Source: Methylobacterium bullatum (lineage in GTDB: Bacteria; Pseudomonadota; Alphaproteobacteria; Rhizobiales; Beijerinckiaceae). From it: 64,000 bases of DNA. The notes under the pieces are model-generated. The model was given only the letters and a program-made list of their open reading frames with translations. It was not told where the DNA came from and did not search any database. The DNA lies in assembly GCA_902712845.1 (NCBI GenBank), contig LR743504.1, positions 1,028,001-1,092,000 of the forward strand, in the 5' to 3' direction. The position numbers were made by a program, and so were the translations under genes. Below are positions 45,773 through 54,853 of this stretch, piece after piece (position 1 is the stretch's first letter; every line of letters starts with the position of its first letter).

Positions 45773-46100
45773 GCGCTGCGATCAGGCTTCTGCGACGGGG
45801 AGAGGAATCGAATGGGGAGGCTCGGATTTTTGGAGCGTGACGTGGGCGACGGAGACGGGCGAGCCGTGAGCGCTCCCCTGTCCCGCCTCACGCGGACACG
45901 TCGCGGCCGAACCGGCGGCCGGCCCCTGAGGTACCGGTGCACGACGGCTCCCAGCGCGAAGCATGCCAAAGTCGTATCATGCGGGTGTGACGCCGAGAAC
46001 GACGATCCCGCAAGGGCCGGGAAGGCTTCCCCGGGAGGGCGAGCGAAGTCGCCCCGCGTGCCGGAGCAGCGCGGGGCGACGGGCGCCACGACGAACGGGC
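45773..46100. other. Intergenic region between ispG and kup
   Basis: 328 bp downstream of ispG and upstream of kup, both on the minus strand. It holds the ispG terminator hairpin at 46048-46080 and presumably the kup promoter. No gene is seen. Confidence 0.55.
46048..46080 (-). terminator. Terminator hairpin after ispG
   Basis: GTCGCCCCGCG (46048-46058) and CGCGGGGCGAC (46070-46080) form an 11 bp perfect stem with an 11 nt loop, 21 bp after the ispG stop. Confidence 0.7.
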
Positions 46101-47423
46101 TCACTCGGCGGCGGTGCGGGCGCCCTGGCCGAAACGGCGCTCGATATAGTCGATCACCACCGTCTCGAAATCCTTGGCGAGCGTCGCGCCGCGCAGGGTC
46201 ATCGCCTTCTTGCCGTCGATGAAGACCGGTGCGGTGGGGGTCTCGCCGGTGCCAGGCAGCGAGATGCCGATATCGGCATGCTTCGATTCGCCCGGTCCGT
46301 TGACGATGCAGCCCATCACCGCGACGTTCAGGCCCTCGACTCCCGGATAGGTCTTCTTCCATTCCGGCATCGAGTTGACGATCCAGTTCTGGATGTCGCG
46401 AGCGAGTTCCTGGAACGTGGTCGAGGTGGTGCGGCCGCAGCCGGGGCAGGCGGCGACCATCGGCACGAAGGTGCGGAAGCCCATGGTCTGCAGAAGCTCC
46501 TGCGAGGCCTTGACCTCCACGGTGCGATCGCCGCCGGGCATCGGGGTCAGCGAATAGCGGATCGTGTCGCCGATGCCTTCCTGGAGCAGCACGCCGATGG
46601 CCGCGGAGGCCGCGACCAGACCCTTCGAGCCCATGCCGGCCTCGGTGAGGCCGAGATGGATGGCGTAGTCCGAGCGCCGGGCGACCTCGCGGTAGACCGC
46701 GATCAGATCCTGCACCGCCGAGACCTTGGCCGAGAGGATGATCCGGTTCTTGGGGAGGCCGAGCTCCTCGGCGCGCTGGGCCGAGGACAGGGCCGAGCGC
46801 ACCATGGCCTCGCGCATCACGGCGCGGGCATCGATGGGGCGTGCGGACCGGGCGTTCTCGTCCATCAGGTGTGTGAGCAGGGCCTCGTCCAGCGAGCCCC
46901 AATTGGCACCGATGCGGATGGTCTTGCCGTAGCGGATTGCCTGCTCGACGATGGTCGAGAATTGCGTGTCCTTCTTCTCCTTGAAGCCGACATTGCCCGG
47001 ATTGATCCGGTACTTGGCCAGTGCCTCGGCGCAGGCCGGGTGATCGGAGAGGAGCTTGTGGCCGATATAGTGGAAGTCGCCAACCAGGGGCACATGGACG
47101 CCGATGCGGGCCAGCCGGTCACGGATCTTCGGGACCGCGGCGGCCGCCTCGTCGCGGTCGACGGTGATGCGCACGAGTTCGGAGCCGGCCCGCGACAGGG
47201 CGGCGACCTGCGCCACGGTGGCATCGATATCGGCCGTGTCGGTGTTGGTCATCGACTGGACGACGACCGGGGCGCCTCCGCCGACGGTGACGGCCCCCTC
47301 GCCCTCACCCACCGTGACCCCCACCGTGCGGTGACGCGGCGTCGGACCGGCGATCTCCGGGCCGGTAATCGAAATGCCGGGGCCGAACGGATCGGCGGAA
47401 GTGGCTTCCATCATGGCGTCCAT
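46101..47423 (-). CDS. ispG: 4-hydroxy-3-methylbut-2-en-1-yl diphosphate synthase (flavodoxin/ferredoxin)
   Basis: 440 residues. The TIM-barrel domain starts [22 protein letters not shown]; the C-terminal [4Fe-4S] domain has its three Cys in ACPGCGRTT and [11 protein letters not shown]. It converts MEcPP to HMBPP, the penultimate step of the non-mevalonate isoprenoid pathway, which supplies carotenoids, hopanoids and quinones. The first ~35 residues precede the conserved core, so the exact start (47423 or the ATG four codons in) is open. Confidence 0.96.
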   Translation of the reverse strand: MDAMMEATSADPFGPGISITGPEIAGPTPRHRTVGVTVGEGEGAVTVGGGAPVVVQSMTNTDTADIDATVAQVAALSRAGSELVRITVDRDEAAAAVPKIRDRLARIGVHVPLVGDFHYIGHKLLSDHPACAEALAKYRINPGNVGFKEKKDTQFSTIVEQAIRYGKTIRIGANWGSLDEALLTHLMDENARSARPIDARAVMREAMVRSALSSAQRAEELGLPKNRIILSAKVSAVQDLIAVYREVARRSDYAIHLGLTEAGMGSKGLVAASAAIGVLLQEGIGDTIRYSLTPMPGGDRTVEVKASQELLQTMGFRTFVPMVAACPGCGRTTSTTFQELARDIQNWIVNSMPEWKKTYPGVEGLNVAVMGCIVNGPGESKHADIGISLPGTGETPTAPVFIDGKKAMTLRGATLAKDFETVVIDYIERRFGQGARTAAE

Positions 47424-47839
47424 CGCTGACCTTGCTTATGGCCTGGCCTGCCCTGAAGCGAGCGCCCGGCCATGGTCGTCTGGTATCGAATCCTGCCGAT
47501 CCTTTGCGAAGATCGGGTGAAGGGTCCGGTTATCGAGACCCCTGCCGGTTAGCTGAGATGGCGCGCCGCATGCGTCAAGCCCGCGTACCGCATGGTGGAA
47601 CCACGGGGCAGGACGGACCACGCGCAACACGTTGGCTCAGCGTCGGCTGACATGTCTTATCCCATGGGCGATGTCGAGGGAATTGGCGCAGTGCGACATG
47701 TCCGCCACAGGAACGGCCCAAGCGGAACCGATCCATGCAGTCACCGTTTTGCTGCCCTGCGACCTTTGATGCTGCAATGCAGCATGCCCATGCGCACTTT
47801 ATCGATGCGTCTGTGCACTTCTGCCACGTGGAGCTGACG
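47424..47839. other. Divergent region between ispG and the patatin gene
   Basis: 416 bp with promoters for both directions expected. It contains a TGC-palindrome (47770-47784) and several TGC/GCA half-sites between 47765 and 47800. The patatin frame is open through the last 105 bp of it, but the better start is downstream. No separate gene is evident. Confidence 0.55.
47770..47784. promoter_or_regulatory. PhaR-like operator upstream of the patatin gene
   Basis: TGCTGCAATGCAGCA is a palindrome with 6 bp arms around AAT; its core CTGC-AAT-GCAG (47772-47782) equals the CTGC-N3-GCAG site reported for PhaR in Paracoccus and Rhodobacter. It is centred ~63 bp upstream of the chosen ATG, where it could block a promoter. 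A PhaR gene is present at 33.8 kb. Confidence 0.55.
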
Positions 47840-48949
47840 ATGCTCGATTCCCAACAGCCTGCCCCGACCGATTCGCCCTCTACCGACATGGAAGTGGCCC
47901 CGCCGCGCGCCGCCGCGCGCCCGCCCGTCAGCCTGGCCGGTCCGAATGCCGAGAAGACCGTTGCGCTGGCCCTGCAGGGCGGCGGCGCCCATGGCGCCTT
48001 CACTTGGGGCGTGCTCGACGCCCTGATCGAGGATGGCCGCCTCGCCTTCGAGGCCGTCACCGGTGCCAGTGCCGGGGCGATGAACGCGGTCGTGATGGTC
48101 GATGGTTGGATCGCCGGAGGGCCGGAGGGCGCCCGCGCCGCCCTTGACGGGTTCTGGCGCGAGGCGAGCCTCGACGGCGACCTGTGGCCGGCTCAGCGCG
48201 GCCTGTTCGACCGGCTCTTCGACTTCTGGAACGAGAACCCGGTCCTGGACTTCTGGACGCGGGCGCTCAAGACCAGCCCGTACGTCTCCAACCCGCTCAA
48301 CGTGAACCCGCTGCGCAAGGCCCTGGCCAAGCACGTGGATTTCGAACGCCTCCGGACGGCGGAGACCGCCGGGATCTATGTCTCGGCCACCAATGTCTGG
48401 ACCGGCAAGCTCGCCATCTTCGAGCGGGATTCCCTCAGCATCGACCATCTCATGGCCTCGGCCTGCCTGCCGACGGTGTTCCAGGCGGTGGAGATCGACG
48501 GCGTGCCCTATTGGGACGGTGGCTATCTCGGCAACCCGCCGATCTACCCGCTCTTCCACGGGGCCCGGACCCGCGACGTGGTGCTGGTTCAGATCAACCC
48601 GGTGGAACGCCGCGAGACTCCTCGCTCGCGCGAGGAGATACAGGACCGGCTCAACGAGATCACCTTCAACGCCAACCTGATGCGGGAACTGCGCGCCATC
48701 GATTTCGTCGACGGGTTGATCGAGGACGGCGTGCTCGGCCGCAACGACTACCACCGCATGCTGGTCCATCGCATCGATGGGACCGGGGCCCTCGACGATT
48801 ACAAGGCCTCCTCGCGGATGGATGCCCGGATCCGCGTGTTCGAAGGGCTGCGCGACAAGGGCCGCGCGGCGGCGCAGGCTTGGCTCGCCGAGCATTACGA
48901 GGGCATCGGACGAACCTGCACGCTGAATCTCAAGGCGACCTATCAATAG
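47840..48949 (+). CDS. Patatin-like phospholipase family protein
   Basis: 369 residues. Oxyanion loop LQGGGAHGAFTWGVLDAL, nucleophile elbow VTGASAGAMNAVV (Ser), and the Asp in YWDGGYLGNPP form the patatin dyad. Family members are lipid acyl hydrolases; some alphaproteobacterial relatives are intracellular PHB depolymerases or granule proteins. The start at 47840 has GGAG 6 nt upstream; the frame is open to 47735 but that part is His/Cys-rich and contains the palindrome. With the PhaR-like site upstream, a role in PHB turnover is a reasonable but unproven reading. Confidence 0.88.
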   Translation: MLDSQQPAPTDSPSTDMEVAPPRAAARPPVSLAGPNAEKTVALALQGGGAHGAFTWGVLDALIEDGRLAFEAVTGASAGAMNAVVMVDGWIAGGPEGARAALDGFWREASLDGDLWPAQRGLFDRLFDFWNENPVLDFWTRALKTSPYVSNPLNVNPLRKALAKHVDFERLRTAETAGIYVSATNVWTGKLAIFERDSLSIDHLMASACLPTVFQAVEIDGVPYWDGGYLGNPPIYPLFHGARTRDVVLVQINPVERRETPRSREEIQDRLNEITFNANLMRELRAIDFVDGLIEDGVLGRNDYHRMLVHRIDGTGALDDYKASSRMDARIRVFEGLRDKGRAAAQAWLAEHYEGIGRTCTLNLKATYQ

Positions 48950-48953
48950 GGTT

Positions 48954-48978
48954 CCGGCCGGCCGTATTTGCCGGCCGG
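48954..48978 (+). terminator. Terminator hairpin after the patatin gene
   Basis: CCGGCCGGC (48954-48962) and GCCGGCCGG (48970-48978) with loop CGTATTT, 4 bp after the stop. The right arm and following bases (GCCGGCCGGGCTCG) recur at the terminator of the chemoreceptor gene. Confidence 0.75.
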
Positions 48979-49217
48979 GCTCGCGGGTCTATTGATCGTG
49001 GCAGCAGGACAGCATCGGCAGGCCAAAACCTCACCTTGCTTAGATATTTATAGTTTAGCGGGTTTTAGGGCACAAAACCGGCAACACTTTTGCGAAAACT
49101 GCTCAGTTCGTGGGAGCCCTCGATTTTACGATAGAAAATTAATGCCGATACGACATTCTCCGCGGCGCAATCGAGGCCGAGCAGGTCGGCGCCTCGACGC
49201 CCCGGAGCTTCGTCGTC

Positions 49218-50909
49218 ATGTTCTCTTGGATCATAGGTCTAAAAATTGCCGTGAAAATCGGCATCGCGATGGCCTTCGCGGTCGCGATCAGCATCGGGGT
49301 CTCGATGGTGTCGCTAACGACCCTCGCTACGATCGAGCAGACCGAGTCCTTGACGGATCATACGCATCAGGTCCTGAGCGCGATCGATCGGATGAGCAGC
49401 GCGGTAGTCTCCGCCGAGTCGGGCGTGCGCGGTTATTTGCTTTCGGGGGACGAAGCCTTCCTCGCCACCTACAAGACCGCCGGCAAGACCTACATGGATG
49501 CCATCGCGGTGGCCAAGCGCCTCACGGCGGACAACGCGGCGCAACAGGCGCGGCTCGCGGCCTACCACGCTCTGGGTCACCGATGGAACAACGAGGTCGC
49601 GTTGCGCGAGATCGCCCTGATGCGCGATCCTGCGACGCAGGCCGAGGCACGCCAGATCGAGATTTCCGGGACCGGCAAGGCGGCAATGGACGGTCTTCGC
49701 GTCCTGGCCGAGGAGATCGCGGCCGTGGAAACCGCGCTGCTGAGTGAGCGTACCGCCGCCTCCCAGGCCGCCATCGCCTCTTCGCGCAGGGCGAGCTTCG
49801 CCGGTCTCGGTCTCATGATCCTCGCAGCGCTCGCCTCGCTGCTGCTCCTGCATCTCGGCATAGCCCGCCCGATCCGCGGCATGACCGGCGCGATGACCCG
49901 GCTCGCCGCCGACGACGTCTCGGCTGAAATCCCCGGTGCGGGACGCCGGGACGAGGTCGGTGCGATGTCCGCAGCGGTGCAGATCTTCAGGGACAATATG
50001 ATCCGCTCCAAGACTCTGGAAGCGGAAGCCGCTGTGGCACGCGCCGACACGGAGGTGCTGCGCAAGGCGGCGATGCGCGATCTCGCCGGGTCGTTCGAGA
50101 CCACCATCGGCGGCATCATCCGGGCGGTCGCGTCGTCCTCGACCGAGTTGCGGATGACGGCCGAGAGCATGAGTTCGGCCGCAACCGAGACGGCGAGCCA
50201 ATCGACGACGGTTGCGATCGCTGCAAGCCACGCCGCCTCGAACGTCACCATGGTCGCAGCGGCGGCCGAGGAACTCGGCTCCTCGATCACCGAGATCGGC
50301 CGCCAGGTCCAGTCCTCGGCCGACCTCGCCGGTTCCACCGTCTCTGAAGCGGCCAAGACCGCCGGGCTGGTGCAGACCCTGCGCGAAGGGGCGGCCCGGA
50401 TCGGCGACGTGGTCGGGTTGATCAACAGCATCGCCGCGCAGACCAACCTGCTGGCGCTCAACGCCACCATCGAGGCGGCGCGGGCGGGCGATGCGGGCCG
50501 CGGCTTCGCCGTGGTCGCGTCCGAGGTCAAGGAGCTGGCCGGCCAGACCGCGAAGGCCACGGAAGAGATCGCCCGCCAGATCAGTGCGATCCAGGTCTCG
50601 ACCGGCGAGGCGGCGACGGCGATCGACTCCATCTCCGGACGGATCGACGAGATGAGCAACGTGGCGTCGGCGATCGCGGCGGCCGTAGAGGAGCAGGGCT
50701 CGGCCACGCAGGAGATCGTGCGCAACGTCGGGCAGGCCGCACAGGGGACCGAGCGGGTGACGCTCACGATCGCCGGTGTCGCCAATGCGGCCGAGGGCGC
50801 CGGTGCAGCAGCGGCGCAAGTCCTCGTTTCCGCCTCGGAACTGTCGGTCCAGGCCGAACACCTCGACGTCCAGGTGCGAAACTTCCTCGACACGGTTCGG
50901 GCGGCCTGA
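49218..50909 (+). CDS. Methyl-accepting chemotaxis protein with CHASE3-like sensor
   Basis: 563 residues. TM1 ~12-34, an all-helical periplasmic domain of ~155 residues with the CHASE3-like [22 protein letters not shown]2 ~194-214, HAMP ~215-265 ([15 protein letters not shown]) and the cytoplasmic signalling domain. The CheA/CheW-binding hairpin tip is [44 protein letters not shown]. No C-terminal CheR-tethering pentapeptide is visible (ends FLDTVRAA). The ligand is unknown. GGAG is 7 nt upstream of the ATG. Confidence 0.95.
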   Translation: MFSWIIGLKIAVKIGIAMAFAVAISIGVSMVSLTTLATIEQTESLTDHTHQVLSAIDRMSSAVVSAESGVRGYLLSGDEAFLATYKTAGKTYMDAIAVAKRLTADNAAQQARLAAYHALGHRWNNEVALREIALMRDPATQAEARQIEISGTGKAAMDGLRVLAEEIAAVETALLSERTAASQAAIASSRRASFAGLGLMILAALASLLLLHLGIARPIRGMTGAMTRLAADDVSAEIPGAGRRDEVGAMSAAVQIFRDNMIRSKTLEAEAAVARADTEVLRKAAMRDLAGSFETTIGGIIRAVASSSTELRMTAESMSSAATETASQSTTVAIAASHAASNVTMVAAAAEELGSSITEIGRQVQSSADLAGSTVSEAAKTAGLVQTLREGAARIGDVVGLINSIAAQTNLLALNATIEAARAGDAGRGFAVVASEVKELAGQTAKATEEIARQISAIQVSTGEAATAIDSISGRIDEMSNVASAIAAAVEEQGSATQEIVRNVGQAAQGTERVTLTIAGVANAAEGAGAAAAQVLVSASELSVQAEHLDVQVRNFLDTVRAA

Positions 50910-50941
50910 CTATCGAAGCGACCTATCGATCGTGTGCTGCT

Positions 50942-50960
50942 CGGCCGGATTAGCCGGCCG
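50942..50960 (+). terminator. Terminator hairpin after the chemoreceptor gene
   Basis: CGGCCGG (50942-50948) and CCGGCCG (50954-50960) with loop ATTAG, 33 bp after the stop and 21 bp before the sigma factor ATG. It shares GCCGGCCGGGCTCG with the hairpin at 48954-48978. Confidence 0.65.
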
Positions 50961-50981
50961 GGCTCGTGCGTTAACTGAATC

Positions 50982-51623
50982 ATGACGGCCGAACCCACTC
51001 AGACCGCCTCCGCTTCCTCCATCGTCGACCTCCTGGTCCCGCTGCGACGCTATGCGCGTTCGCTGACGCGCGACGCTCTAAAGGCCGACGACCTCGTCCA
51101 CGACACCCTCGTCCGCGCGCTGGAATCCGGTCTCTCCGTGAGGCCGAACACCAACCTGCGGACCTGGATGATGACGGTGCTGCACAACGTCTTCATCGAC
51201 GACCAGCGCCGCAAGCGGGTGGAAGCCCGCCATGCCGAAGCCCTCGTCCAGATGGGCGACGAGAGCGTGCCCCCCGCGCAGGAGGGACAGGTGCGTCTCG
51301 CCCAGATCCGTCAGGCCTTCCTGACCCTGCCGGAGGAGCAGCGCGCCGCGCTCCACCTCGTGACCCTCGAAGGCATGGCCTATGCCGATGCGGCGGCCGT
51401 GCTCGGAATTCCCATCGGCACGCTGATGTCCCGCCTCGGTCGCGGTCGCGCCGCCCTTCGCGCCTTCGAAGAAGGCCAGACCGGCCGCGGCCGCTCCGAA
51501 TCCTCGCCGGGTTCGGGGACGGCCAGACCCGAGCGACCGCACCTGCGCCTCGTCAGCGACTGGAAGGGCCAGGATGCCCGGCAGGACGTCCGGCTCGCGT
51601 CGAAAGCCATGGGCGGCTCGTAA
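50982..51623 (+). CDS. ECF-type RNA polymerase sigma factor
   Basis: 213 residues. Region 2: VPLRRYARSLTRDALKADDLVHDTLVRALES then NLRTWMMTVLHNVFIDDQRRK (-10 recognition). Region 4: LPEEQRAALHLVTLEGMAYADAAAVLGIPIGTLMSRLGRGRAAL (helix-turn-helix for -35). A ~45-residue polar C-terminal tail follows. The downstream gene encodes a membrane-anchored protein of anti-sigma type, giving the usual sigma/anti-sigma pair. No phyR is adjacent, so it is not obviously the general stress EcfG. No strong ribosome site is visible before the ATG. Confidence 0.92.
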   Translation: MTAEPTQTASASSIVDLLVPLRRYARSLTRDALKADDLVHDTLVRALESGLSVRPNTNLRTWMMTVLHNVFIDDQRRKRVEARHAEALVQMGDESVPPAQEGQVRLAQIRQAFLTLPEEQRAALHLVTLEGMAYADAAAVLGIPIGTLMSRLGRGRAALRAFEEGQTGRGRSESSPGSGTARPERPHLRLVSDWKGQDARQDVRLASKAMGGS

Positions 51624-51639
51624 CCGCACAGAATTCGAG

Positions 51640-51662
51640 GGTACTCGGTTCCTCCGAGTACC
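51640..51662 (+). promoter_or_regulatory. Hairpin between ECF sigma and anti-sigma genes
   Basis: GGTACTCGG (51640-51648) and CCGAGTACC (51654-51662), a perfect 9 bp stem around TTCCT, located 17 bp after the sigma stop and 54 bp before the chosen anti-sigma ATG. No T-run follows. It may attenuate anti-sigma expression, or be a regulator site. Confidence 0.55.
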
Positions 51663-51715
51663 AGGACTGTATGGAAGCCTCGCCGTTTCCGATCGTTGAA
51701 CTGGATACGACCGTC

Positions 51716-52486
51716 ATGATCGACCCGATCACCGACAGTGACCTCGCCGCCTTCGTCGATGGCCAGCTCGACGTCATGCGCCGGCTCGAGGTGGAAGCTC
51801 ATCTCGCCCGCACGCCGGAGGCGGCGGCGCGGGTGATGGCCGAGATGCATGACAGGGACGCCCTGCGCCAGGCCTTCTCGCAACTGCCGGGACCGGGACC
51901 GGAGCGCAACCGCGCGGCGGCCCGCCGCCTCGACCGGTCCATGGCCTGGCGGCGCGTGGGCGAGCGGCTCAAGCGGGCGGCCGTGATCGTCCTTCTCGTG
52001 GGTGCCGGCTGGATCGCGCATTCGGATACCGGCGTGTTCGGCGTGCCCGACACCTTCGCCGCGCCGGTGGATCCGGCCCTGGTCGCCGATGCGCGCCAGG
52101 CGAGAGAGGTGGCCCAGATCCGCGTCCGTCTCGGCTCGCGCGCCACGCCGAGCTACGACAAGGCCGGCATTTCCAGCGCCACGGGCATCGTCCTTCCGGA
52201 CCTTCCGGGGGATTGGTCGGTGCGCGACGTCCAGATCGTACCCGCGCGTTACGGCGCCGGCGTCGAGGTCGTGATCGACGCACCCGATCTCGGCGAGATC
52301 TCCCTGTTCGCGGCGCGGGGCACCAACGAGGCGGCCTTCACCGGAGAGGTGACGAGCCCGGGTGACGGCGAGACCGTCTACTGGACGGCGGGTCGCTCGG
52401 TCTATGCGCTCAGCGGCAATGGCCACCAGGACGCCCTGCAGCAGGCGGCGCGGCGCCTCGCCTCGATCGATCCCGCCAAGCGCTGA
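51716..52486 (+). CDS. Anti-sigma factor, single-pass membrane protein
   Basis: 256 residues from the ATG at 51716 (an upstream ATG at 51671 adds 15). The cytosolic N-terminal segment (MIDPITDSDLAAFVDGQLDVMRRLEVEAHLARTPE) resembles the sigma-binding domain of FecR/ChrR-like anti-sigma factors but lacks the zinc HxxxCxxC motif. One membrane helix (AVIVLLVGAGWIAH, ~100-115) leads to a ~140-residue periplasmic domain (DWSVRDVQIVPARYGAGVEVVID and onward). It likely holds the ECF sigma factor inactive until an envelope signal arrives. Family by context and topology. Confidence 0.82.
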   Translation: MIDPITDSDLAAFVDGQLDVMRRLEVEAHLARTPEAAARVMAEMHDRDALRQAFSQLPGPGPERNRAAARRLDRSMAWRRVGERLKRAAVIVLLVGAGWIAHSDTGVFGVPDTFAAPVDPALVADARQAREVAQIRVRLGSRATPSYDKAGISSATGIVLPDLPGDWSVRDVQIVPARYGAGVEVVIDAPDLGEISLFAARGTNEAAFTGEVTSPGDGETVYWTAGRSVYALSGNGHQDALQQAARRLASIDPAKR

Positions 52487-52525
52487 TCCGCCGGATGGCG
52501 CGCCCCGGCCGTCGCGCGTCGGATC

Positions 52526-53539
52526 TCAGCCGATCATCGACGGAACTCGGTCGTTCGCGATGAGCGTGCGCGCCTCGGCCGCATCCACATCCATCCTGGC
52601 GATCAAAGCCTCGGCGCCGGAGAAGCGTTCTTCGCCGCGGATGTAGCCGAGAAACTCCACGGCGATGGTCCGGCCATAGAGATCGCCCGAGAAACCGAAC
52701 AGGTTGACCTCGAGCAAGGGCGCGCCGTCGTCGAAGGTCGGACGACGGCCATAGCTCGCCACGCCGTCCCGCACCGTTCCATCGGGCAACCCGATGCGGA
52801 CGGCATAGATTCCGTGAGAGAGGGCACAATCGGGCAAAGCCACGTTCGCCGTGGGATAGCCCAGCGTCCGGCCGCGCTTGTCGCCGTGCCGGACGTCTCC
52901 GCAGACGAACCAGCGGTAGCCGAGAAGCCGGTTCGCGCGGACGACGTCGCCCTGTCGCAGGGCTTCCCGGATCGCGCTCGACGAGACGGGAGCCTCGCCC
53001 TCCCCGATCGAGACCGGGGGGATGATCCGGCATGCCAGGGAGGCTTCGGCGCAGAGCCGGGCCAGCACCTCCGGCGTTCCCTCGCGTCCCCGCCCGAAAT
53101 GGAAGTCGTGGCCGATCACGACGCCGGTGAGGCCGAGATCGCGCGCGAGCAGTCCGTGGACGAACTCGGCGGCAGTGGTCCCCGCCATGAGAGCGTCGAA
53201 ACGGCGCACGATCAGGCCGTCGAGACCGAGGCGGGCGAAGACGATTTCCTTGGCGGCCGGTCCCGTCAGCCGGAACATCGGCAGGTCGGGCGCGAAATAG
53301 GCGCGCGGATGCGGTTCGAAGGTCAGCATCACCGCCGGCACGCCGCGCCGGTCGGCCTCCTCGCGGACGGCCTCCACGAGAGCGCCGTGGCCCCGGTGAA
53401 CGCCATCGAAATTGCCGATCGCCGCGATGGCCCCGGCAAGGGCCGCCGGCACCGCTTCGTCCTCGCGGCAGATCGTGAAGGGCCGCCCCGACGGGGAGGC
53501 GGCTCCGGGGCGCACGAAAGGATCGTCGGCTGGCGCCAT
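52526..53539 (-). CDS. ribF: Bifunctional riboflavin kinase / FAD synthetase
   Basis: 337 residues. The N-terminal nucleotidyltransferase has AIGNFDGVHRGHGALV, FEPHPRAYF and IGHDFHFGRGREG plus the SSSAIREALRQGDV motif. The C-terminal riboflavin kinase has GDKRGRTLGYPTANVALP and LLEVNLFGFSGDLYGRTIAVEFLGYIR. It makes FMN and FAD. The Met at 53539 (MAPADDPFVRPG) gives a ~25-residue leader; the frame runs to 53671. Convergent with the anti-sigma gene, 39 bp apart. No riboswitch was recognised upstream. Confidence 0.95.
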   Translation of the reverse strand: MAPADDPFVRPGAASPSGRPFTICREDEAVPAALAGAIAAIGNFDGVHRGHGALVEAVREEADRRGVPAVMLTFEPHPRAYFAPDLPMFRLTGPAAKEIVFARLGLDGLIVRRFDALMAGTTAAEFVHGLLARDLGLTGVVIGHDFHFGRGREGTPEVLARLCAEASLACRIIPPVSIGEGEAPVSSSAIREALRQGDVVRANRLLGYRWFVCGDVRHGDKRGRTLGYPTANVALPDCALSHGIYAVRIGLPDGTVRDGVASYGRRPTFDDGAPLLEVNLFGFSGDLYGRTIAVEFLGYIRGEERFSGAEALIARMDVDAAEARTLIANDRVPSMIG

Positions 53540-53816
53540 CTGGTTCAAAGGGTCTCGAAGAAGCTGTGGCCGAAGCGGCGACCGTGGGGGATTCCGCGCG
53601 GGAACCTGTCGAAAAGCCGGAGGGGGGTCAAGGGAAGCGGGCGCCCGATCGACGGGGGATGCGCGATCCATTGCGCAGTTAACCGCTTCGCAATGCTGGG
53701 CGAGGTACTTTCACGAACGAGAGGCGGCGCGAGGCGGCGCTTCCCCCAATTCTTTTGCCACTTTCCCGGTTCGCGGCATGCCGCACCGGCCCTGTACCGA
53801 CGGAGCACCCCGACCC

Positions 53817-54200
53817 ATGGCCCTCGATCTCGGCATGCCGATCCTCGTCGTGGACGATTATCAGACGATGGTCCGCATCATCCGCAACCTGCTCAAGCAG
53901 CTCGGCTTCGAAGAGGTCGACGATGCCTCCGACGGGACCGCCGCCCTCGCCCGGCTGAAGAACCGCAAATACGGCCTCGTGATTTCCGATTGGAACATGG
54001 AGCCCATGACCGGTTACGAGTTGCTGCGCCACGTGCGTGCCGACGAGGCCCTGCGCACCACGCCGTTCATCATGGTCACCGCCGAATCGAAGACCGAGAA
54101 CGTGATTGCGGCCAAGAAGGCCGGCGTGAACAACTACATCGTCAAGCCCTTCAATGCGGCGACGCTGAAGAGCAAGATCGAGGCTGTCTGCGGCGCTTGA
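53817..54200 (+). CDS. cheY: CheY-type single-domain response regulator
   Basis: 127 residues, only a receiver domain: acidic pair in ILVVDDYQTMVRIIRNLL, phospho-acceptor Asp in VISDWNMEPMTG, Thr in MVTAESK, and the Lys in YIVKPFNAATLKSKIE. It switches flagellar rotation when phosphorylated by CheA. The ATG at 53817 was chosen; the frame stays open upstream because of the GC bias. The next gene, 40 bp on, encodes its phosphatase CheZ. Confidence 0.93.
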   Translation: MALDLGMPILVVDDYQTMVRIIRNLLKQLGFEEVDDASDGTAALARLKNRKYGLVISDWNMEPMTGYELLRHVRADEALRTTPFIMVTAESKTENVIAAKKAGVNNYIVKPFNAATLKSKIEAVCGA

Positions 54201-54255
54201 GCCGCAGACCCGATCTCTTTCTTCGGCGATTCACAGCATCGTGGAGCGACAGGCG

Positions 54256-54795
54256 ATGGCCATGGCGGAAAAGGCACGGACGGCCAGACCTGACCCGGCA
54301 TCGACGCGACCGTCGCTGATTCGGGAGTTGATCGAGATCGCCGACTACATCGCGCATGTCCGCAAGGAGATCGCGGCGTTGCGGGCGAACGAGCTCACCC
54401 GAGACCGTCTGCCGATGGCGCATGAGGAACTCGGCAGCGTCGTCGAGGCGACGGCGGGGGCGACGAACTCGATCATGAATGCGGCCGAGGAAATCCTCAG
54501 CCTGCCCGACGACAAGAATTACCGCGCCGCCGTCGAGGCACGGATGAACGACATCTTCGAGGCCTGCACGTTCCAGGACATTACCGGCCAGCGGATCGCC
54601 AAGGTGAGCGAATCCCTGCGCCAGCTCGAAAGCCGCCTCACGCGTTTTGCCGCTGCGGTGAAGGCAAAGGATGAGGGCGGCGTCGACCCGGCCGAGGTGG
54701 AGCGCCGGGTGCGAGCCGAACTCCTCCTCCTCAACGGACCGCAGATCAAGGGGCCCGCCACAGCCCAGGACGAGATCGACGCCCTGTTCTCCTGA
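54256..54795 (+). CDS. cheZ: CheY-P phosphatase CheZ
   Basis: About 179 residues, all-helical. The active-site motif ACTFQDITGQRIAKV carries the Asp and Gln that attack CheY-P, and the C-terminal peptide TAQDEIDALFS is the CheY-binding tail (E. coli CheZ ends in DDLLDSLGF). The start among GTG 54241, ATG 54256 and ATG 54262 is uncertain; 54256 has GGAG about 9 nt upstream. Paired with cheY away from a main che cluster, at least within this window. Confidence 0.9.
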   Translation: MAMAEKARTARPDPASTRPSLIRELIEIADYIAHVRKEIAALRANELTRDRLPMAHEELGSVVEATAGATNSIMNAAEEILSLPDDKNYRAAVEARMNDIFEACTFQDITGQRIAKVSESLRQLESRLTRFAAAVKAKDEGGVDPAEVERRVRAELLLLNGPQIKGPATAQDEIDALFS

Positions 54796-54853
54796 TCGGC
54801 GGGTCTCGCCGCTTGGGGCCCATGAGATCCGGGGCCGATGAGATCCGGGAACG

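Noticed and set aside
43715..46222. 835-codon plus-strand frame over kup
   Set aside because: Asp/Glu/His/Arg-rich shadow of the kup gene, no recognisable domain.
47741..48946. 401-codon minus-strand frame opposite the patatin gene
   Set aside because: No motifs, and the plus strand has an intact GGGAHG/GASAG/DGG patatin gene.
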